Source: Micrococcales bacterium
GTDB taxonomy: Bacteria > Actinomycetota > Actinomycetes > Actinomycetales > Microbacteriaceae
NCBI GenBank assembly: GCA_947448975.1
Contig: CANFPR010000014.1
Location: 1-11,571 of the forward strand
DNA: 11,571 nucleotides
Direction: 5' to 3'
Both the position numbers and the translations under genes were made by a program. The notes below the pieces were generated by a model that saw only the letters and a list, made by a program, of their open reading frames with translations, did not search any database and had not been told where the DNA came from. Of the stretch, positions 1-7,980 are shown piece by piece; the first letter of the stretch is position 1, and every line of letters starts with the position of its first letter.

Positions 1-1818
1 CACCGCCTTCAACTTCGCCACGCAAATCTCTTCAAGGATGTTCTTGAGCCGCTTCTTCGCAAAGAGGGCATTCGCCTCGAATCGTGGAAAGACCTCAACG
101 ATGCCGAGAAGGCCGAATTGCAGGCCTACTTTCAGGCTCAGATCTTTCCTGTTCTAACCCCGCTCGCGGTTGACCCGGCACACCCTTTTCCTTACATTTC
201 GGGCCTTTCACTCAACATGGCCGTGATGCTTCGCAACCCAGATGGCAAAGATCAGTTCGCCAGACTCAAGGTGCCACCGCTGTTGCCGCGTTTCGTGCGC
301 ATCCAGGGCAGTGCAACCTCCACTTCGCCTCGCTACATTCCGCTCGAAGAAGTAATCGGCCAGTTTCTAAACCAGCTGTTTCCGGGCATGGAAGTTTTGC
401 AACACCACACCTTTAGAGTCACTCGTAACGAAGACCTCGAAGTAGACGAGGATGAGTCGGAGAACTTGCTCGAATCGCTCGAGAAAGAGCTGCTTCGCCG
501 CAGGTTCGGCCCGCCGGTTCGCCTCGAAGTTGCAGTAGACATCAACCCTCAGGTGCTCGAACTCTTGGTTCGTGAACTCGACGTTGAAGACAGCGATGTC
601 TACCACCTTCCGGCCCCGCTAGACCTAACCGGTTTGTTCGAAGTTTCGGGCCTGAAGCGCGCCGAACTGCACTTTCCTCCTCACCAGGTGGTGACCAACC
701 GATACCTAGCCCATGCCGACGACGAAAAACTCGACATGTTCAAAGTGCTTCGCGAGCGCGAAGTTTTGGTGCACCACCCGTACGAGCGTTTTAGCACCTC
801 AACCCAGGCATTCCTTGAGCAGGCAGCGGCAGACCCGCACGTTCTGGCCATAAAACAGACGCTCTACCGCACCAGCGGTGACTCCCCCATTGTCGATGCA
901 CTGATTGCGGCAGCCGAAGCCGGCAAGCAGGTTCTTGCTCTGGTAGAAATCAAGGCGCGCTTCGACGAGCAAAACAACATCACCTGGGCTCGCAAGCTAG
1001 AGCAAGCGGGTGTGCACGTGGTTTACGGCATCGTTGGGCTCAAGACTCACTGCAAGCTTTCGCTGGTCATTCGCCAAGAAGGCACCAAACTGCGTCGCTA
1101 CTGCCACATCGGCACCGGAAACTACAACCCAAAGACCGCGCGCTTCTACGAAGACTATGGTCTGCTAACTTCGCGTGAGTCGGTGGGCGAAGACCTCACC
1201 AAGCTGTTCAACCAACTCAGCGGTTACGCCCCCGATGCCTCTTTCAAGAGTCTGCTGGTTTCGCCAAACGGCGTGCGCGACGGGCTGATTGCGCGCATCG
1301 ACACTGAAATCGAAAACCACATTGCCGGTAAACCGTCGGGCATCAAGATCAAGGTGAACTCACTAGTTGACGAAAAGATCATCGATGCCCTTTACCGCGC
1401 CAGCGTCGAAGGTGTACCGATTGACATCTTTGTTCGCGGTATGTGCTCCCTGAAGCCGGGCGTACCTGGCTTGAGTGAGAGCATCCGTGTGCGCTCGGTA
1501 CTCGGGCGCTATCTTGAGCACTCCCGCGCATTTGCCTTTGTCAACGCAGGCGACCCCCGCTATTACATTGGCTCGGCCGACATGATGCACCGAAACCTCG
1601 ACCGCCGCGTCGAAGCCCTGGTGAACCTGGTTCAACCAGATCACATGCAAGAGATCGAGTCGCTGTTTGAGCTAGCGATGTCAGATAGCTCGGCGTCGTG
1701 GCACCTCGACTCCAACGGAACCTGGACTCGCCACAAGTTTGATGCAGAGGGTAAGCCGCTTACCGAGGTGCAAGACGAAATCATGAGACGAGTGGCTAGC
1801 AAGCGGAGCCGTAACTAA
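1..1818 (+). CDS. ppk1: Polyphosphate kinase 1 (5' end missing)
   Basis: PPK1 reversibly transfers the ATP gamma-phosphate to long-chain inorganic polyphosphate. The reading frame is open from base 1, so the gene enters from outside the window. 605 residues are present; family members are about 690-740, so roughly 100-130 N-terminal residues are missing. Visible family blocks include [45 protein letters not shown] and [13 protein letters not shown]. The two histidines matching E. coli His435 (phosphorylated) and His592 are in KTHCK (residue 350 from base 1) and YLEHSR (residue 507), so the enzyme looks active. A TTG at 118 is internal and is not the start. The stop codon shares one base with the start of the next gene (TAATG), so translation is coupled to the MutT1-like hydrolase, the same neighbour as in mycobacteria. 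Assignment is firm. Confidence 0.97.
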   Translation, partial: HRLQLRHANLFKDVLEPLLRKEGIRLESWKDLNDAEKAELQAYFQAQIFPVLTPLAVDPAHPFPYISGLSLNMAVMLRNPDGKDQFARLKVPPLLPRFVRIQGSATSTSPRYIPLEEVIGQFLNQLFPGMEVLQHHTFRVTRNEDLEVDEDESENLLESLEKELLRRRFGPPVRLEVAVDINPQVLELLVRELDVEDSDVYHLPAPLDLTGLFEVSGLKRAELHFPPHQVVTNRYLAHADDEKLDMFKVLREREVLVHHPYERFSTSTQAFLEQAAADPHVLAIKQTLYRTSGDSPIVDALIAAAEAGKQVLALVEIKARFDEQNNITWARKLEQAGVHVVYGIVGLKTHCKLSLVIRQEGTKLRRYCHIGTGNYNPKTARFYEDYGLLTSRESVGEDLTKLFNQLSGYAPDASFKSLLVSPNGVRDGLIARIDTEIENHIAGKPSGIKIKVNSLVDEKIIDALYRASVEGVPIDIFVRGMCSLKPGVPGLSESIRVRSVLGRYLEHSRAFAFVNAGDPRYYIGSADMMHRNLDRRVEALVNLVQPDHMQEIESLFELAMSDSSASWHLDSNGTWTRHKFDAEGKPLTEVQDEIMRRVASKRSRN

Positions 1819-2762
1819 TGACAGTATTTGCCGCCGGCGCAATCTGCTGGCGTGAAGTTGATGGCGCTTTGCGGGTGGCGATCATTCACCGCAATCGCTA
1901 CAACGACTGGTCTTGGCCCAAGGGCAAGGTTGACCCAGGAGAGACGCTGCCCGAGGCGGCGGTTCGCGAAATCCGTGAAGAAACCGGCCTGAAGATTCGC
2001 CTTGGTGCACCGCTTCGTGTGCAGAGTTACAAACTCGCTAACGGTGCCGACAAAGAGGTTCACTACTGGGCTGCAAAAATAACCGATTCGGCTTTGGCAA
2101 ACAGCACCTTCAAACCAGACGAAGAAGTTGAAGAAGTGGTTTGGGTTTCGGTGGCCGAAGCCCGCGAAAAGCTAACGTACCCGCACGACAAAGAGTGCCT
2201 CGACGACCTGATCAAGCTTCACGAAGACGGTTTACTGAATACCAAGCCCTTCATCGTGCTGCGTCACGCCAAAGCAACCCCTCGTGCGGGTTGGGTTAAG
2301 CCAGACGGCAAGCGACCGCTGCTGCCCGAAGGTTTTGAGCAGGCTCAGGCGCTGGTCCCGCTGCTAAATGCGTACGGCGCGAAACGAGTGGTCACGAGCC
2401 CCTGGGTAAGGTGTCTAGCAACGGTTACCCCATACGCCAAAGCCAAAAAGCTCACCATTGTTGAGCGCGGCCAACTCACCGAATTCGGCAACGCCGATGG
2501 CCCAAAGCGCACCGCGCGAGTTATCGAACGCCTGCTCGAAGAGGGCAAGGCAGCTGTTATTTGCAGCCACCGCCCAGCGCTACCAACCATTCTCGATACC
2601 ATCAGCTCTATTGCCACCCCAAGGCAAGAGATTCTGATTCACGAGGCTCGAGCGCTCGACCCTGGCTCAATGCTGGTTCTGCACCTCACCTATGGTGAAC
2701 AAGGACCACGAAGAATTGCTGGAATAGAAGTGCACTCCCCGATCGTTAAGGCAAACAAATGA
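1818..2762 (+). CDS. mutT1: MutT1-like Nudix hydrolase fused to a histidine phosphatase domain
   Basis: A two-domain, 314-residue protein. Residues 1 to about 140 are a Nudix domain with a complete Nudix box: G36, E42, then R50-E51-I52 and E54-E55, ending G57-L58. This fits the pattern G-x5-E-x7-RE-x2-EE-x-G. Residues about 145-314 are a histidine phosphatase (SixA/phosphoglycerate-mutase-like) domain with the LRHAK motif (catalytic H150), R198 in SPWVRC and the second histidine H251 in CSHRP. This architecture is that of mycobacterial MutT1, which hydrolyses 8-oxo-(d)GTP and diadenosine polyphosphates; the same substrates are inferred here. Its position next to ppk1 supports the assignment. 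The ATG overlaps the ppk1 stop by one base and its own TGA overlaps the next ATG (ATGA), so it lies inside a translationally coupled string. Confidence 0.92.
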   Translation: MTVFAAGAICWREVDGALRVAIIHRNRYNDWSWPKGKVDPGETLPEAAVREIREETGLKIRLGAPLRVQSYKLANGADKEVHYWAAKITDSALANSTFKPDEEVEEVVWVSVAEAREKLTYPHDKECLDDLIKLHEDGLLNTKPFIVLRHAKATPRAGWVKPDGKRPLLPEGFEQAQALVPLLNAYGAKRVVTSPWVRCLATVTPYAKAKKLTIVERGQLTEFGNADGPKRTARVIERLLEEGKAAVICSHRPALPTILDTISSIATPRQEILIHEARALDPGSMLVLHLTYGEQGPRRIAGIEVHSPIVKANK

Positions 2763-3520
2763 ACGACTTTCAAACCTGGATTGACCAACGCAACGCTCAG
2801 TGGAGCAACCCAACGGGATTTCTCGCAGTAACCAGCATGAACTGGCTCGATGAGACCCCGCAAACCTTCTCGGATGTTTCGGGCTCATGGTGGGCAAACG
2901 ACCACGAAGTGCACGCCATCGGATTCGAAGGCGAAGGTGAGCGCGTTTGGCAGTTGCCTTTTGGCAGCGAAATTAGCGAACCAATGACCGGCGGCGTTCT
3001 AGAAATTGCTAGCCGCGGCGGTCGCGTGATTCTGCGCCCGAGAAACCAGCAAGCTCCGGCACTGCAGCGATTCAGCGGTGTAAGCACCTTCGAATACAAC
3101 CCAGACTTGGCCGTTGAAGCAGAACTAATCGAAGACGAAAAGACCGTTGGGGTTTCTTCGGCTGCGGGAGAACTGGGCAACAAGTATGTTTCACCGGGTC
3201 GGTTGCGCTTCAACCTTCATGGAGAACAAATCGACCTAGTCGGCTTTGAACGACCAAACCCAGATCAACTTTGGGTAATCTTTCGAGACGGCACCTCGGG
3301 TAAAACCAGCTACGGAACAGGCCGCTCGGTTACGGCAATAAAGCAGCCGAACGGGCGCTGGGCCATCGACTTCAACAAGTCGGCCAACTTTCCTTGCTCA
3401 TACACCGACTTCGCCACCTGCCCTTTGGCACCGCGCGAAAACTACCTGAGCGTCGAAATCGCCGGCGGCGAGAAAACCCCTAACTTCAGAATCACCAGCG
3501 ACGGCCTACAAGACCAATGA
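2759..3520 (+). CDS. DUF1684 family protein
   Basis: A 253-residue protein of the DUF1684 family, whose function is unknown. Family hallmarks visible: an N-terminal W-x2-QRN block followed by NPTGFLAV and MNWL (residues 7-30); an RFSGVSTFEYN block (104-114); the FRDGTSGKTSYGTGR block (175-189); and the C-terminal DFNKSANFPCSYTDF block running into CPLAPREN (204-228), which carries two cysteines, C213 and C221. There is no signal peptide or membrane segment, so it is probably cytosolic. Start and stop both use ATGA overlaps with neighbours, so it is almost certainly co-translated with mutT1 and the SDR/DUF2867 gene. Family membership is clear; no reaction can be assigned. Confidence 0.88.
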   Translation: MNDFQTWIDQRNAQWSNPTGFLAVTSMNWLDETPQTFSDVSGSWWANDHEVHAIGFEGEGERVWQLPFGSEISEPMTGGVLEIASRGGRVILRPRNQQAPALQRFSGVSTFEYNPDLAVEAELIEDEKTVGVSSAAGELGNKYVSPGRLRFNLHGEQIDLVGFERPNPDQLWVIFRDGTSGKTSYGTGRSVTAIKQPNGRWAIDFNKSANFPCSYTDFATCPLAPRENYLSVEIAGGEKTPNFRITSDGLQDQ

Positions 3521-5031
3521 CCGACGATTCGGTAGCTGCGGGTCTGCCCCTTCTCGAAGGTAAAGACGGCAAACCTGCGCTGTGCCTAGTCACAGGGGCT
3601 ACCGGATACATCGGCGGGCGACTCATTCGCGAACTCTTGAGTCATGGCTACCGGGTGCGCATACTCGCACGCCACCCCGAACGGCTGCACGATCATCCGT
3701 GGATTGACCAAGTTGAGATTGCCGCTGGCGATGCGCACGATGCCGAAACTCTAAAGCGTGCGTTGGCTGGCGTAGACGTGGCTTATTACCTGCTGCATGC
3801 GCTGATGAGCAAAGACAACTTTGAGGCCGAAGAGCGCGACCTTGCCAAAGGTTTTGCGTCGGCGGCGAAGGCGGCCTCGGTTGCCCGCATCGTTTACCTA
3901 GGCGGCATCATCTCTGGTGCCGAAGAGCTATCGCCACACCTTCGTGCTCGCACCGAAACTGGCGAGATTCTCAGAGCATCGGGAGTGCCAACGGTTGAAC
4001 TGCGCGCCGGCGTGGTTATTGGCTCAGGAAGCGCTTCATTTGAGATGCTGCGATACCTAACCGAGCGACTGCCAGTGATGACGGTTCCGAAATGGGTGAA
4101 TAACCGTATTCAGCCAATCGCCATTCGGGATGTTTTGCGCTACCTCGTCGGTGCTGCGGCAATCGACCCGAAAATCAACGCCGACTTCGACATCGGCGGC
4201 CCAGAGGTTTTCACCTATCGCGAAATGATGATGCAATATGCTGCGGCGGCCGGCCTTCGTAAGCGAATCATCATTCCAATTCCGGTGCTTACACCAAGAC
4301 TTTCATCGGGCTGGGTTGGGCTGGTAACGCCCGTGCCCTACACCCTCGCCAAGCGCCTGGTGGCAAGCCTCAAGAACGAGGTGGTCGCACGCGACGACAG
4401 CATTCGCAAACTGATTCCCGATCCGGTTGGTGGGCTAACGTCTTTTCAGCGTGCGGTGCAGCTTGCGCTAAAGCGAATCAAAAGCGCAAACGTAGAAACA
4501 CGATGGACCAACGCCTCGGTTCCGGGTACCCCATCTGACCCGCTGCCAACCGACCCCGACTGGGCCGGCGGAACGCTTTACCAAGACGTTCGCGTGGTTG
4601 ATTCGACCGACCCAATCGACGTGGTTTGGGCGCGTGTTGAATCGATCGGCGGCGACAACGGATACTCCACGGCAACGTGGGCTTGGCGCTTACGTGGCTT
4701 GGCCGATCGACTCGTCGGAGGCGTAGGGCTTCGACGCGGGCGCCGCGACCCAAACACTCTCATCGAAGGCGAAGCACTCGACTTTTGGCGAGTCGAAGCA
4801 ATCGAACGGCCTCACCTACTGCGCTTGCGCGCCGAAATGAAAATGCCCGGATTAGCTTGGCTAGAGTTTCGGCTCGAAGCAACCAAAACCGGTACGCGTC
4901 TAACGCAACGGGCCATCTACGCACCGCGCGGTTTGCTGGGTCACCTCTACTGGGCAAGCGTTTGGCCAATGCATGGAATCGTGTTTCCTTCGATGGCAAG
5001 GCATGCCGCGCTCGGAACCAAGCGCAAATAG
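3517..5031 (+). CDS. SDR-family NAD(P)-binding protein with C-terminal DUF2867 domain
   Basis: A 504-residue two-domain protein. Residues about 22-320 form an atypical (extended-like) short-chain dehydrogenase Rossmann fold with the nucleotide-binding motif TGATGYIGG (glycines 27, 30 and 33). The LARHPERL segment (50-57) follows the second strand and the YYLLHAL segment (90-96) is typical of this subgroup. The classical YxxxK catalytic pair is not evident, so it may bind the cofactor without classical dehydrogenase chemistry. Residues about 350-504 match DUF2867: the DVVWARV, TWAWRLRGLADRL and LDFWRVEAIE blocks, and a Trp/Pro-rich end. No signal peptide is seen. The ATG overlaps the DUF1684 stop (ATGA). 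The fusion is common in actinobacteria, usually annotated only as an NAD-dependent epimerase-like protein, and the substrate is unknown. Family call is strong; function is open. Confidence 0.87.
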   Translation: MTDDSVAAGLPLLEGKDGKPALCLVTGATGYIGGRLIRELLSHGYRVRILARHPERLHDHPWIDQVEIAAGDAHDAETLKRALAGVDVAYYLLHALMSKDNFEAEERDLAKGFASAAKAASVARIVYLGGIISGAEELSPHLRARTETGEILRASGVPTVELRAGVVIGSGSASFEMLRYLTERLPVMTVPKWVNNRIQPIAIRDVLRYLVGAAAIDPKINADFDIGGPEVFTYREMMMQYAAAAGLRKRIIIPIPVLTPRLSSGWVGLVTPVPYTLAKRLVASLKNEVVARDDSIRKLIPDPVGGLTSFQRAVQLALKRIKSANVETRWTNASVPGTPSDPLPTDPDWAGGTLYQDVRVVDSTDPIDVVWARVESIGGDNGYSTATWAWRLRGLADRLVGGVGLRRGRRDPNTLIEGEALDFWRVEAIERPHLLRLRAEMKMPGLAWLEFRLEATKTGTRLTQRAIYAPRGLLGHLYWASVWPMHGIVFPSMARHAALGTKRK

Positions 5032-5040
5032 ACTGCACTG

Positions 5041-5934
5041 GTGAAGAAATCATCCCTGGCGGTAATCGCGCTTGTAACCGTCGCGGCATCGTGGGGTTTT
5101 GCGTTCGTCTGGATGAAAGACACCATCGATCGCCAACCATATTTTGACTTTCTGGCTACAAGATTCACGCTCGCTGCCGTGATCATGTTTTTGGTTCGGC
5201 CGCAGCTGGTTCGATCGCTCAAACCCAAGTTCTTGCTTCGCGGCATCGCACTGGGCGTAGCCCTTGGGCTGGGTTATGTGACGCAGACCATCGGTCTCGA
5301 ACTTTCCACGGCAGCCATCACGGGCTTTTTTACCGGTCTCTACATTGTGCTTACCCCGGTTTTCGCTTGGCTACTTCTAAAGCAGAAGGTTTCGCTCAAG
5401 GTTGCACTCAGTGTGGGCCTAGCCACGGTCGGTCTTGGCTTGATTACTCTCGATGGCCTCGGATTCGATTTGGGAACTCTAAGCCTCTTGGCCTGCGCAG
5501 TGCTGTTTGCCCTGCACATTGTTGGCCTCGGCCGCTGGAGCCCCGGGAGCGACACCTACGCGCTCACCGTGGTGCAACTTGCCACCGTCGCCGTTGTTTG
5601 CTGGATCGGGGCATTGCAAGACGGCTACCAAGCGCCGCCTGACGCCGACGTTTGGAACTCAATATTTTTCACAGCGGTTTTTGCCACTGCGATTGCGTTC
5701 TTTGTGCAGACCTGGGCGCAATCCATCATGGATGCCTCACGAGTGGCCATCATTCTCACCAGCGAGGTTATCTTCGCGGCAATCTTTGCGGTCGCCACCG
5801 GCCAAGAGGTGCTTGCGCTTAAGACCATCCTTGGCGGCACACTGATGGTCGTGGCCATGTTCATAGTTGAATGGCCCAGCAAAAAAGATCAGCCCAGCGA
5901 CGTTACCGCGGGGCTAGACCCGCTCGTGCACTAA
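5041..5934 (+). CDS. EamA/DMT-superfamily permease
   Basis: A 297-residue, very hydrophobic protein with about ten predicted membrane helices arranged as two EamA repeats (approximately residues 5-135 and 145-280). Typical features are the N-terminal WGFAFVWMK segment, ATRFTLAA at the second helix, QTIGLELSTAA in the first repeat, FFTGLYIVLTPVFAWLLLKQK closing it, and the second-repeat ILTSEVIFAAIFA segment. These are drug/metabolite transporters; the substrate cannot be read from sequence. The start is a GTG nine bases after the SDR gene's stop, with no clear Shine-Dalgarno, so it probably relies on re-initiation from upstream. The C-terminal tail (from about 283) is polar and cytosolic-looking. 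Glycerol kinase follows after 19 bases. Import of a polyol-type substrate for that kinase is possible but unproven. Confidence 0.9.
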   Translation: MKKSSLAVIALVTVAASWGFAFVWMKDTIDRQPYFDFLATRFTLAAVIMFLVRPQLVRSLKPKFLLRGIALGVALGLGYVTQTIGLELSTAAITGFFTGLYIVLTPVFAWLLLKQKVSLKVALSVGLATVGLGLITLDGLGFDLGTLSLLACAVLFALHIVGLGRWSPGSDTYALTVVQLATVAVVCWIGALQDGYQAPPDADVWNSIFFTAVFATAIAFFVQTWAQSIMDASRVAIILTSEVIFAAIFAVATGQEVLALKTILGGTLMVVAMFIVEWPSKKDQPSDVTAGLDPLVH

Positions 5935-5943
5935 CCTTTGGGC

Positions 5944-5949
5944 AAGGAG
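5944..5949 (+). promoter_or_regulatory. Shine-Dalgarno for glycerol kinase
   Basis: AAGGAG lies four bases before the ATG at 5954. It is the clearest ribosome binding site in the plus-strand run. Unlike its upstream neighbours, glycerol kinase therefore need not depend on translational coupling, and the site fixes the start codon. Confidence 0.75.
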
Positions 5950-5953
5950 TGAC

Positions 5954-7444
5954 ATGAGCGTTTTAGCAATCGATGCGGGCACCACCGGCATCACCACGCT
6001 CGTGGTTAGCGCTTCTGGGGCAACACTTGCGCGGGGTTACCACGAATTCGAGCAACATTTTCCGGCCCCGGGATGGGTTGAACACGACCCCGAGCAAATC
6101 TGGCAGGCCACCCTGGCATCGGTGCGCCAAGCACTAAACGAATTGGCTCAGTCGGCCAACCAAGGCGATACGCCCTCGTGCATCGGCGTTACCAACCAGC
6201 GCGAGACTTTGGTGCTTTGGGACAAACAGACACTTCGAGCACCAACCAACGCAATCGTCTGGCAAGACCGCCGCACCAGCGCTCTGCTGAGCGACAAAAA
6301 GTTCGTTGATGCCGCGGTCGAGGTTAGGCAACGCACCGGTTTGCCGCTCGACCCATATTTCACTTCTTCGAAACTGCTCTGGGTTAAGCGCAACCTGCCC
6401 GATGTGTGGCGCGGAGTGGCTGCCGGGGTCACAGCCGTGGGCACAGTCGAGTCTTACCTGGTTGCCCGCATGACCGGTGCGCGCACACACATCACTGACG
6501 CTACCAATGCCTCGCGCACGCAACTCTACAACTTGCACACTGGCGACTGGGATGACTGGCTGCTCGACCTTTTCGAAGTGCCTCGCTCGGCCTTGCCTGT
6601 AATCACTGCGAACTACGGCAATCTAGCCACTACGTTTGCTCCAGCTTTTCTCGATCTCGAGTTGCCGATAACCGGCCTAGCCGGCGATCAGCAGGCTGCG
6701 CTTTTCGGCCAGGGCGCTACGAGCGCAGGCACAGCTAAGTGCACCTACGGCACTGGTGCGTTTTTGCTCATGCACACAGGTAGTACGGTGATCGACAACA
6801 ACGACGGCATGCTCGCCACAGTTGCCCTGCAACACAAAAATGGTGAACGCGAATTCGCACTCGAGGGGTCGGTGTTTGTCGCCGGAGCGGCAGTGCAGTG
6901 GTTGCGCGATGGACTTCAGATCATTGATACCTCGGCAGAGGTAGAGGCGCTCTCATCGCAGGTACCTGATTCATCTGGTGTAAGTTTTGTGCCAGCCTTC
7001 ACAGGTCTTGGCGCGCCGTTCTGGAACCCCGACGCTCGCGGAGAAATAGTTGGAATCACCCGCGGAACCACCAAAGCGCACATTGCCCGCGCCACTCTCG
7101 AGGCCATCGCCTTCCAAGTGAAAGCGGTGTTTGACGCCATGACCAAAGCCGAGAACTCAGTGGTGCTCACGAAATTGCGCGTCGACGGCGGAGCCTCGGT
7201 GAACAACCTGCTTATGCAGATTCAGGCTGATCAACTGGGTGTCGAAATCGAACGCCCCGAGAACCTCGAAACCACCGCTCTGGGCGTTGCCTACCTAGCG
7301 GGGCTGGGTGCTGGCATCTGGAATTCTGTGGCCGATGTGAGCAATCTAAACAAAGTGCGCACCCGATTTGCCCCTGAGCCTGCCGACGCAGCCGGTTTTG
7401 AGGCTTGGATGCAGGTCGTCAAGCAACTCGCAGGGCGTGCCTAA
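5954..7444 (+). CDS. glpK: Glycerol kinase (FGGY family)
   Basis: A 496-residue FGGY kinase that should phosphorylate glycerol to sn-glycerol 3-phosphate using ATP. The positions that contact glycerol in E. coli GlpK are all present: R83 and E84 (NQRET), W103 (AIVWQDRR), Y135 (LDPYF), D245 (AGDQQAALFGQG) and F270 (YGTGAF). The PGWVEHDPEQIW block (39-50) and the FGGY-type segment FTGLGAPFWNP (around 350-360) are also typical. Two departures stand out. The N-terminal phosphate-binding loop reads DAGTTG rather than the common DQGTTS. The glycine-rich fructose-1,6-bisphosphate loop of E. coli (about residues 230-236) is replaced by ATTFAPAFLDLE, and no HPr-phosphorylatable histidine is visible there. 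Allosteric control is therefore likely different. No glpF or glpD is adjacent; an EamA permease precedes it. A related polyol kinase is the main alternative. Confidence 0.9.
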   Translation: MSVLAIDAGTTGITTLVVSASGATLARGYHEFEQHFPAPGWVEHDPEQIWQATLASVRQALNELAQSANQGDTPSCIGVTNQRETLVLWDKQTLRAPTNAIVWQDRRTSALLSDKKFVDAAVEVRQRTGLPLDPYFTSSKLLWVKRNLPDVWRGVAAGVTAVGTVESYLVARMTGARTHITDATNASRTQLYNLHTGDWDDWLLDLFEVPRSALPVITANYGNLATTFAPAFLDLELPITGLAGDQQAALFGQGATSAGTAKCTYGTGAFLLMHTGSTVIDNNDGMLATVALQHKNGEREFALEGSVFVAGAAVQWLRDGLQIIDTSAEVEALSSQVPDSSGVSFVPAFTGLGAPFWNPDARGEIVGITRGTTKAHIARATLEAIAFQVKAVFDAMTKAENSVVLTKLRVDGGASVNNLLMQIQADQLGVEIERPENLETTALGVAYLAGLGAGIWNSVADVSNLNKVRTRFAPEPADAAGFEAWMQVVKQLAGRA

Positions 7445-7482
7445 CTCAGCTGAACCCCAACGCGTTTTAGCATTGCGGTCTT

Positions 7483-7716
7483 ATGCCTATCAAACGAGCG
7501 CTTCCTCGAGAGCTGGATGTTCCGCATCCCGACCGATTGAACGCCGATAACCCCAACTTTGAAGAAATCATGATGCGCCACAACGTATCGATGGTGCTCG
7601 AAAACCCTGGCTACACCGACCCAGAAACTGGGTTGTTTGTCTTCAATGCCAAAACCTTGGCAGATGCCGGCAAGTGTTGCGCAAACCTCTGCCGGCACTG
7701 CCCGTTCAAACGCTAG
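7483..7716 (+). CDS. DUF5522 family small Cys-motif protein
   Basis: A 77-residue soluble protein resembling DUF5522, a short family of unknown function. The diagnostic C-terminus is GKCCANLCRHCPF, a CC-x3-C-x2-C cluster (C65, C66, C70, C73), preceded by the TDPETGLFVFNAKTLADAG segment. Four closely spaced cysteines suggest metal or Fe-S binding, but this is inference. The ATG at 7483 has no convincing Shine-Dalgarno, and the start lies 38 bases after glpK. It could be the tail of the same transcript or have its own start. It converges on the small lysine-rich gene, with only six bases between the two stop codons. Confidence 0.8.
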   Translation: MPIKRALPRELDVPHPDRLNADNPNFEEIMMRHNVSMVLENPGYTDPETGLFVFNAKTLADAGKCCANLCRHCPFKR

Positions 7717-7724
7717 AAGCGTTT
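7708..7724. terminator. Short inverted repeat between convergent genes
   Basis: AAACGC and GCGTTT form a 6-bp perfect stem around a TAGAA loop that contains the DUF5522 stop codon. It sits between two convergent genes and ends in TTT, so it may act as a weak two-way terminator. The stem is short, so confidence is low. Confidence 0.3.
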
Positions 7725-7839
7725 AGTCTTGGCGCTTGTCTTTAGCGTCGGCCTTAGCCTTCTTTTCAAGGCGCTTCTCTTTTAAGTTCTTTGCAGGAGC
7801 AGTTTTCGCACTATTTTTCTGCGGGGATTTCTGGGCCAT
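7723..7839 (-). CDS. Lysine-rich 38-residue mini-protein
   Basis: A very short gene, supported mainly by its ribosome site. Reading the minus strand, a perfect AGGAGG (7845-7850) precedes two adjacent ATG codons. The second, at 7839, has the better 5-base spacing and is chosen; the first would add one Met. The product begins MAQKSPQKNSAK and is about one third lysine and arginine, with alanine and glutamate in a KEKRLEKKAKADAKDKR stretch likely to form a charged helix or stay disordered. There is no membrane segment or cysteine. Similar short Lys-rich proteins are annotated as hypothetical in actinobacteria, and binding to nucleic acid or ribosomes is only a guess. It is convergent with the DUF5522 gene and divergent from the tRNA-Lys gene. 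Confidence 0.7.
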   Translation of the reverse strand: MAQKSPQKNSAKTAPAKNLKEKRLEKKAKADAKDKRQD

Positions 7840-7844
7840 CATGG

Positions 7845-7850
7845 CCTCCT
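7845..7850 (-). promoter_or_regulatory. Consensus Shine-Dalgarno of the lysine-rich mini-gene
   Basis: The minus strand reads AGGAGG, the strongest Shine-Dalgarno in the window. It stands 5 bases from the ATG at 7839 and 2 bases from an adjacent ATG at 7842. It is the main reason for calling the short gene and for preferring the 7839 start. Confidence 0.7.
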
Positions 7851-7863
7851 AGGTGGGGCGCAT

Positions 7864-7891
7864 TTGGCCCGTATTGCAACCCTAGTAGAAT
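7864..7891 (+). promoter_or_regulatory. Candidate housekeeping promoter of tRNA-Lys
   Basis: TTGGCC (7864-7869) and TAGAAT (7886-7891) resemble -35 and -10 boxes with a 16-base spacer. Transcription would start near 7898, five or so bases before the tRNA. Placement is sensible and the -10 is good (5 of 6); the -35 is only fair. Confidence 0.5.
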
Positions 7892-7902
7892 GTTCTGGTT
7901 AT

Positions 7903-7979
7903 GGGCCTCTAGCTCAGTTGGTTAGAGCAACGGACTTTTAATCCGTGGGTCGAGGGTTCGATCCCCTCGGGGCCTACCA
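7903..7979 (+). tRNA. tRNA-Lys (anticodon UUU), CCA encoded
   Basis: A complete cloverleaf can be drawn. The acceptor stem pairs GGGCCTC with GGGGCCT, with two G-U pairs. The D-arm contains AGCTCAGTTGG. The anticodon stem ACGGA/TCCGT encloses the loop CTTTTAA with anticodon TTT at 7937-7939. The variable loop is short, and the T-arm pairs GAGGG with CCCTC around TTCGATC. The discriminator base is A and the 3' CCA is encoded at 7977-7979. The anticodon reads lysine AAA/AAG codons. It has its own promoter-like sequence upstream and a strong terminator immediately downstream, so it is a single-gene unit. Confidence 0.96.
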
Positions 7980-7980
7980 A

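Noticed and set aside
118..120. TTG as a possible start of polyphosphate kinase
   Set aside because: The frame continues upstream to base 1 with PPK-like sequence ([15 protein letters not shown]), so the TTG is an internal leucine codon.
2797..3213. 138-codon minus-strand frame opposite the DUF1684 gene
   Set aside because: Low-complexity Ser/Pro/Arg composition, no motif, and fully inside a recognised gene.
4677..5147. 156-codon plus-strand frame spanning the SDR/DUF2867 and EamA genes
   Set aside because: Arg/Ser/Ala-rich shadow translation with no family resemblance, overlapping two clear genes in another frame.
6134..6538. 134-codon minus-strand frame opposite glpK
   Set aside because: Antisense shadow of a conserved kinase region; no domain or ribosome site.
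7835..7845. Near-palindrome GCCATCATGGC at the mini-gene start
   Set aside because: Explained by the tandem ATG ATG and flanking bases; too short to call an operator.
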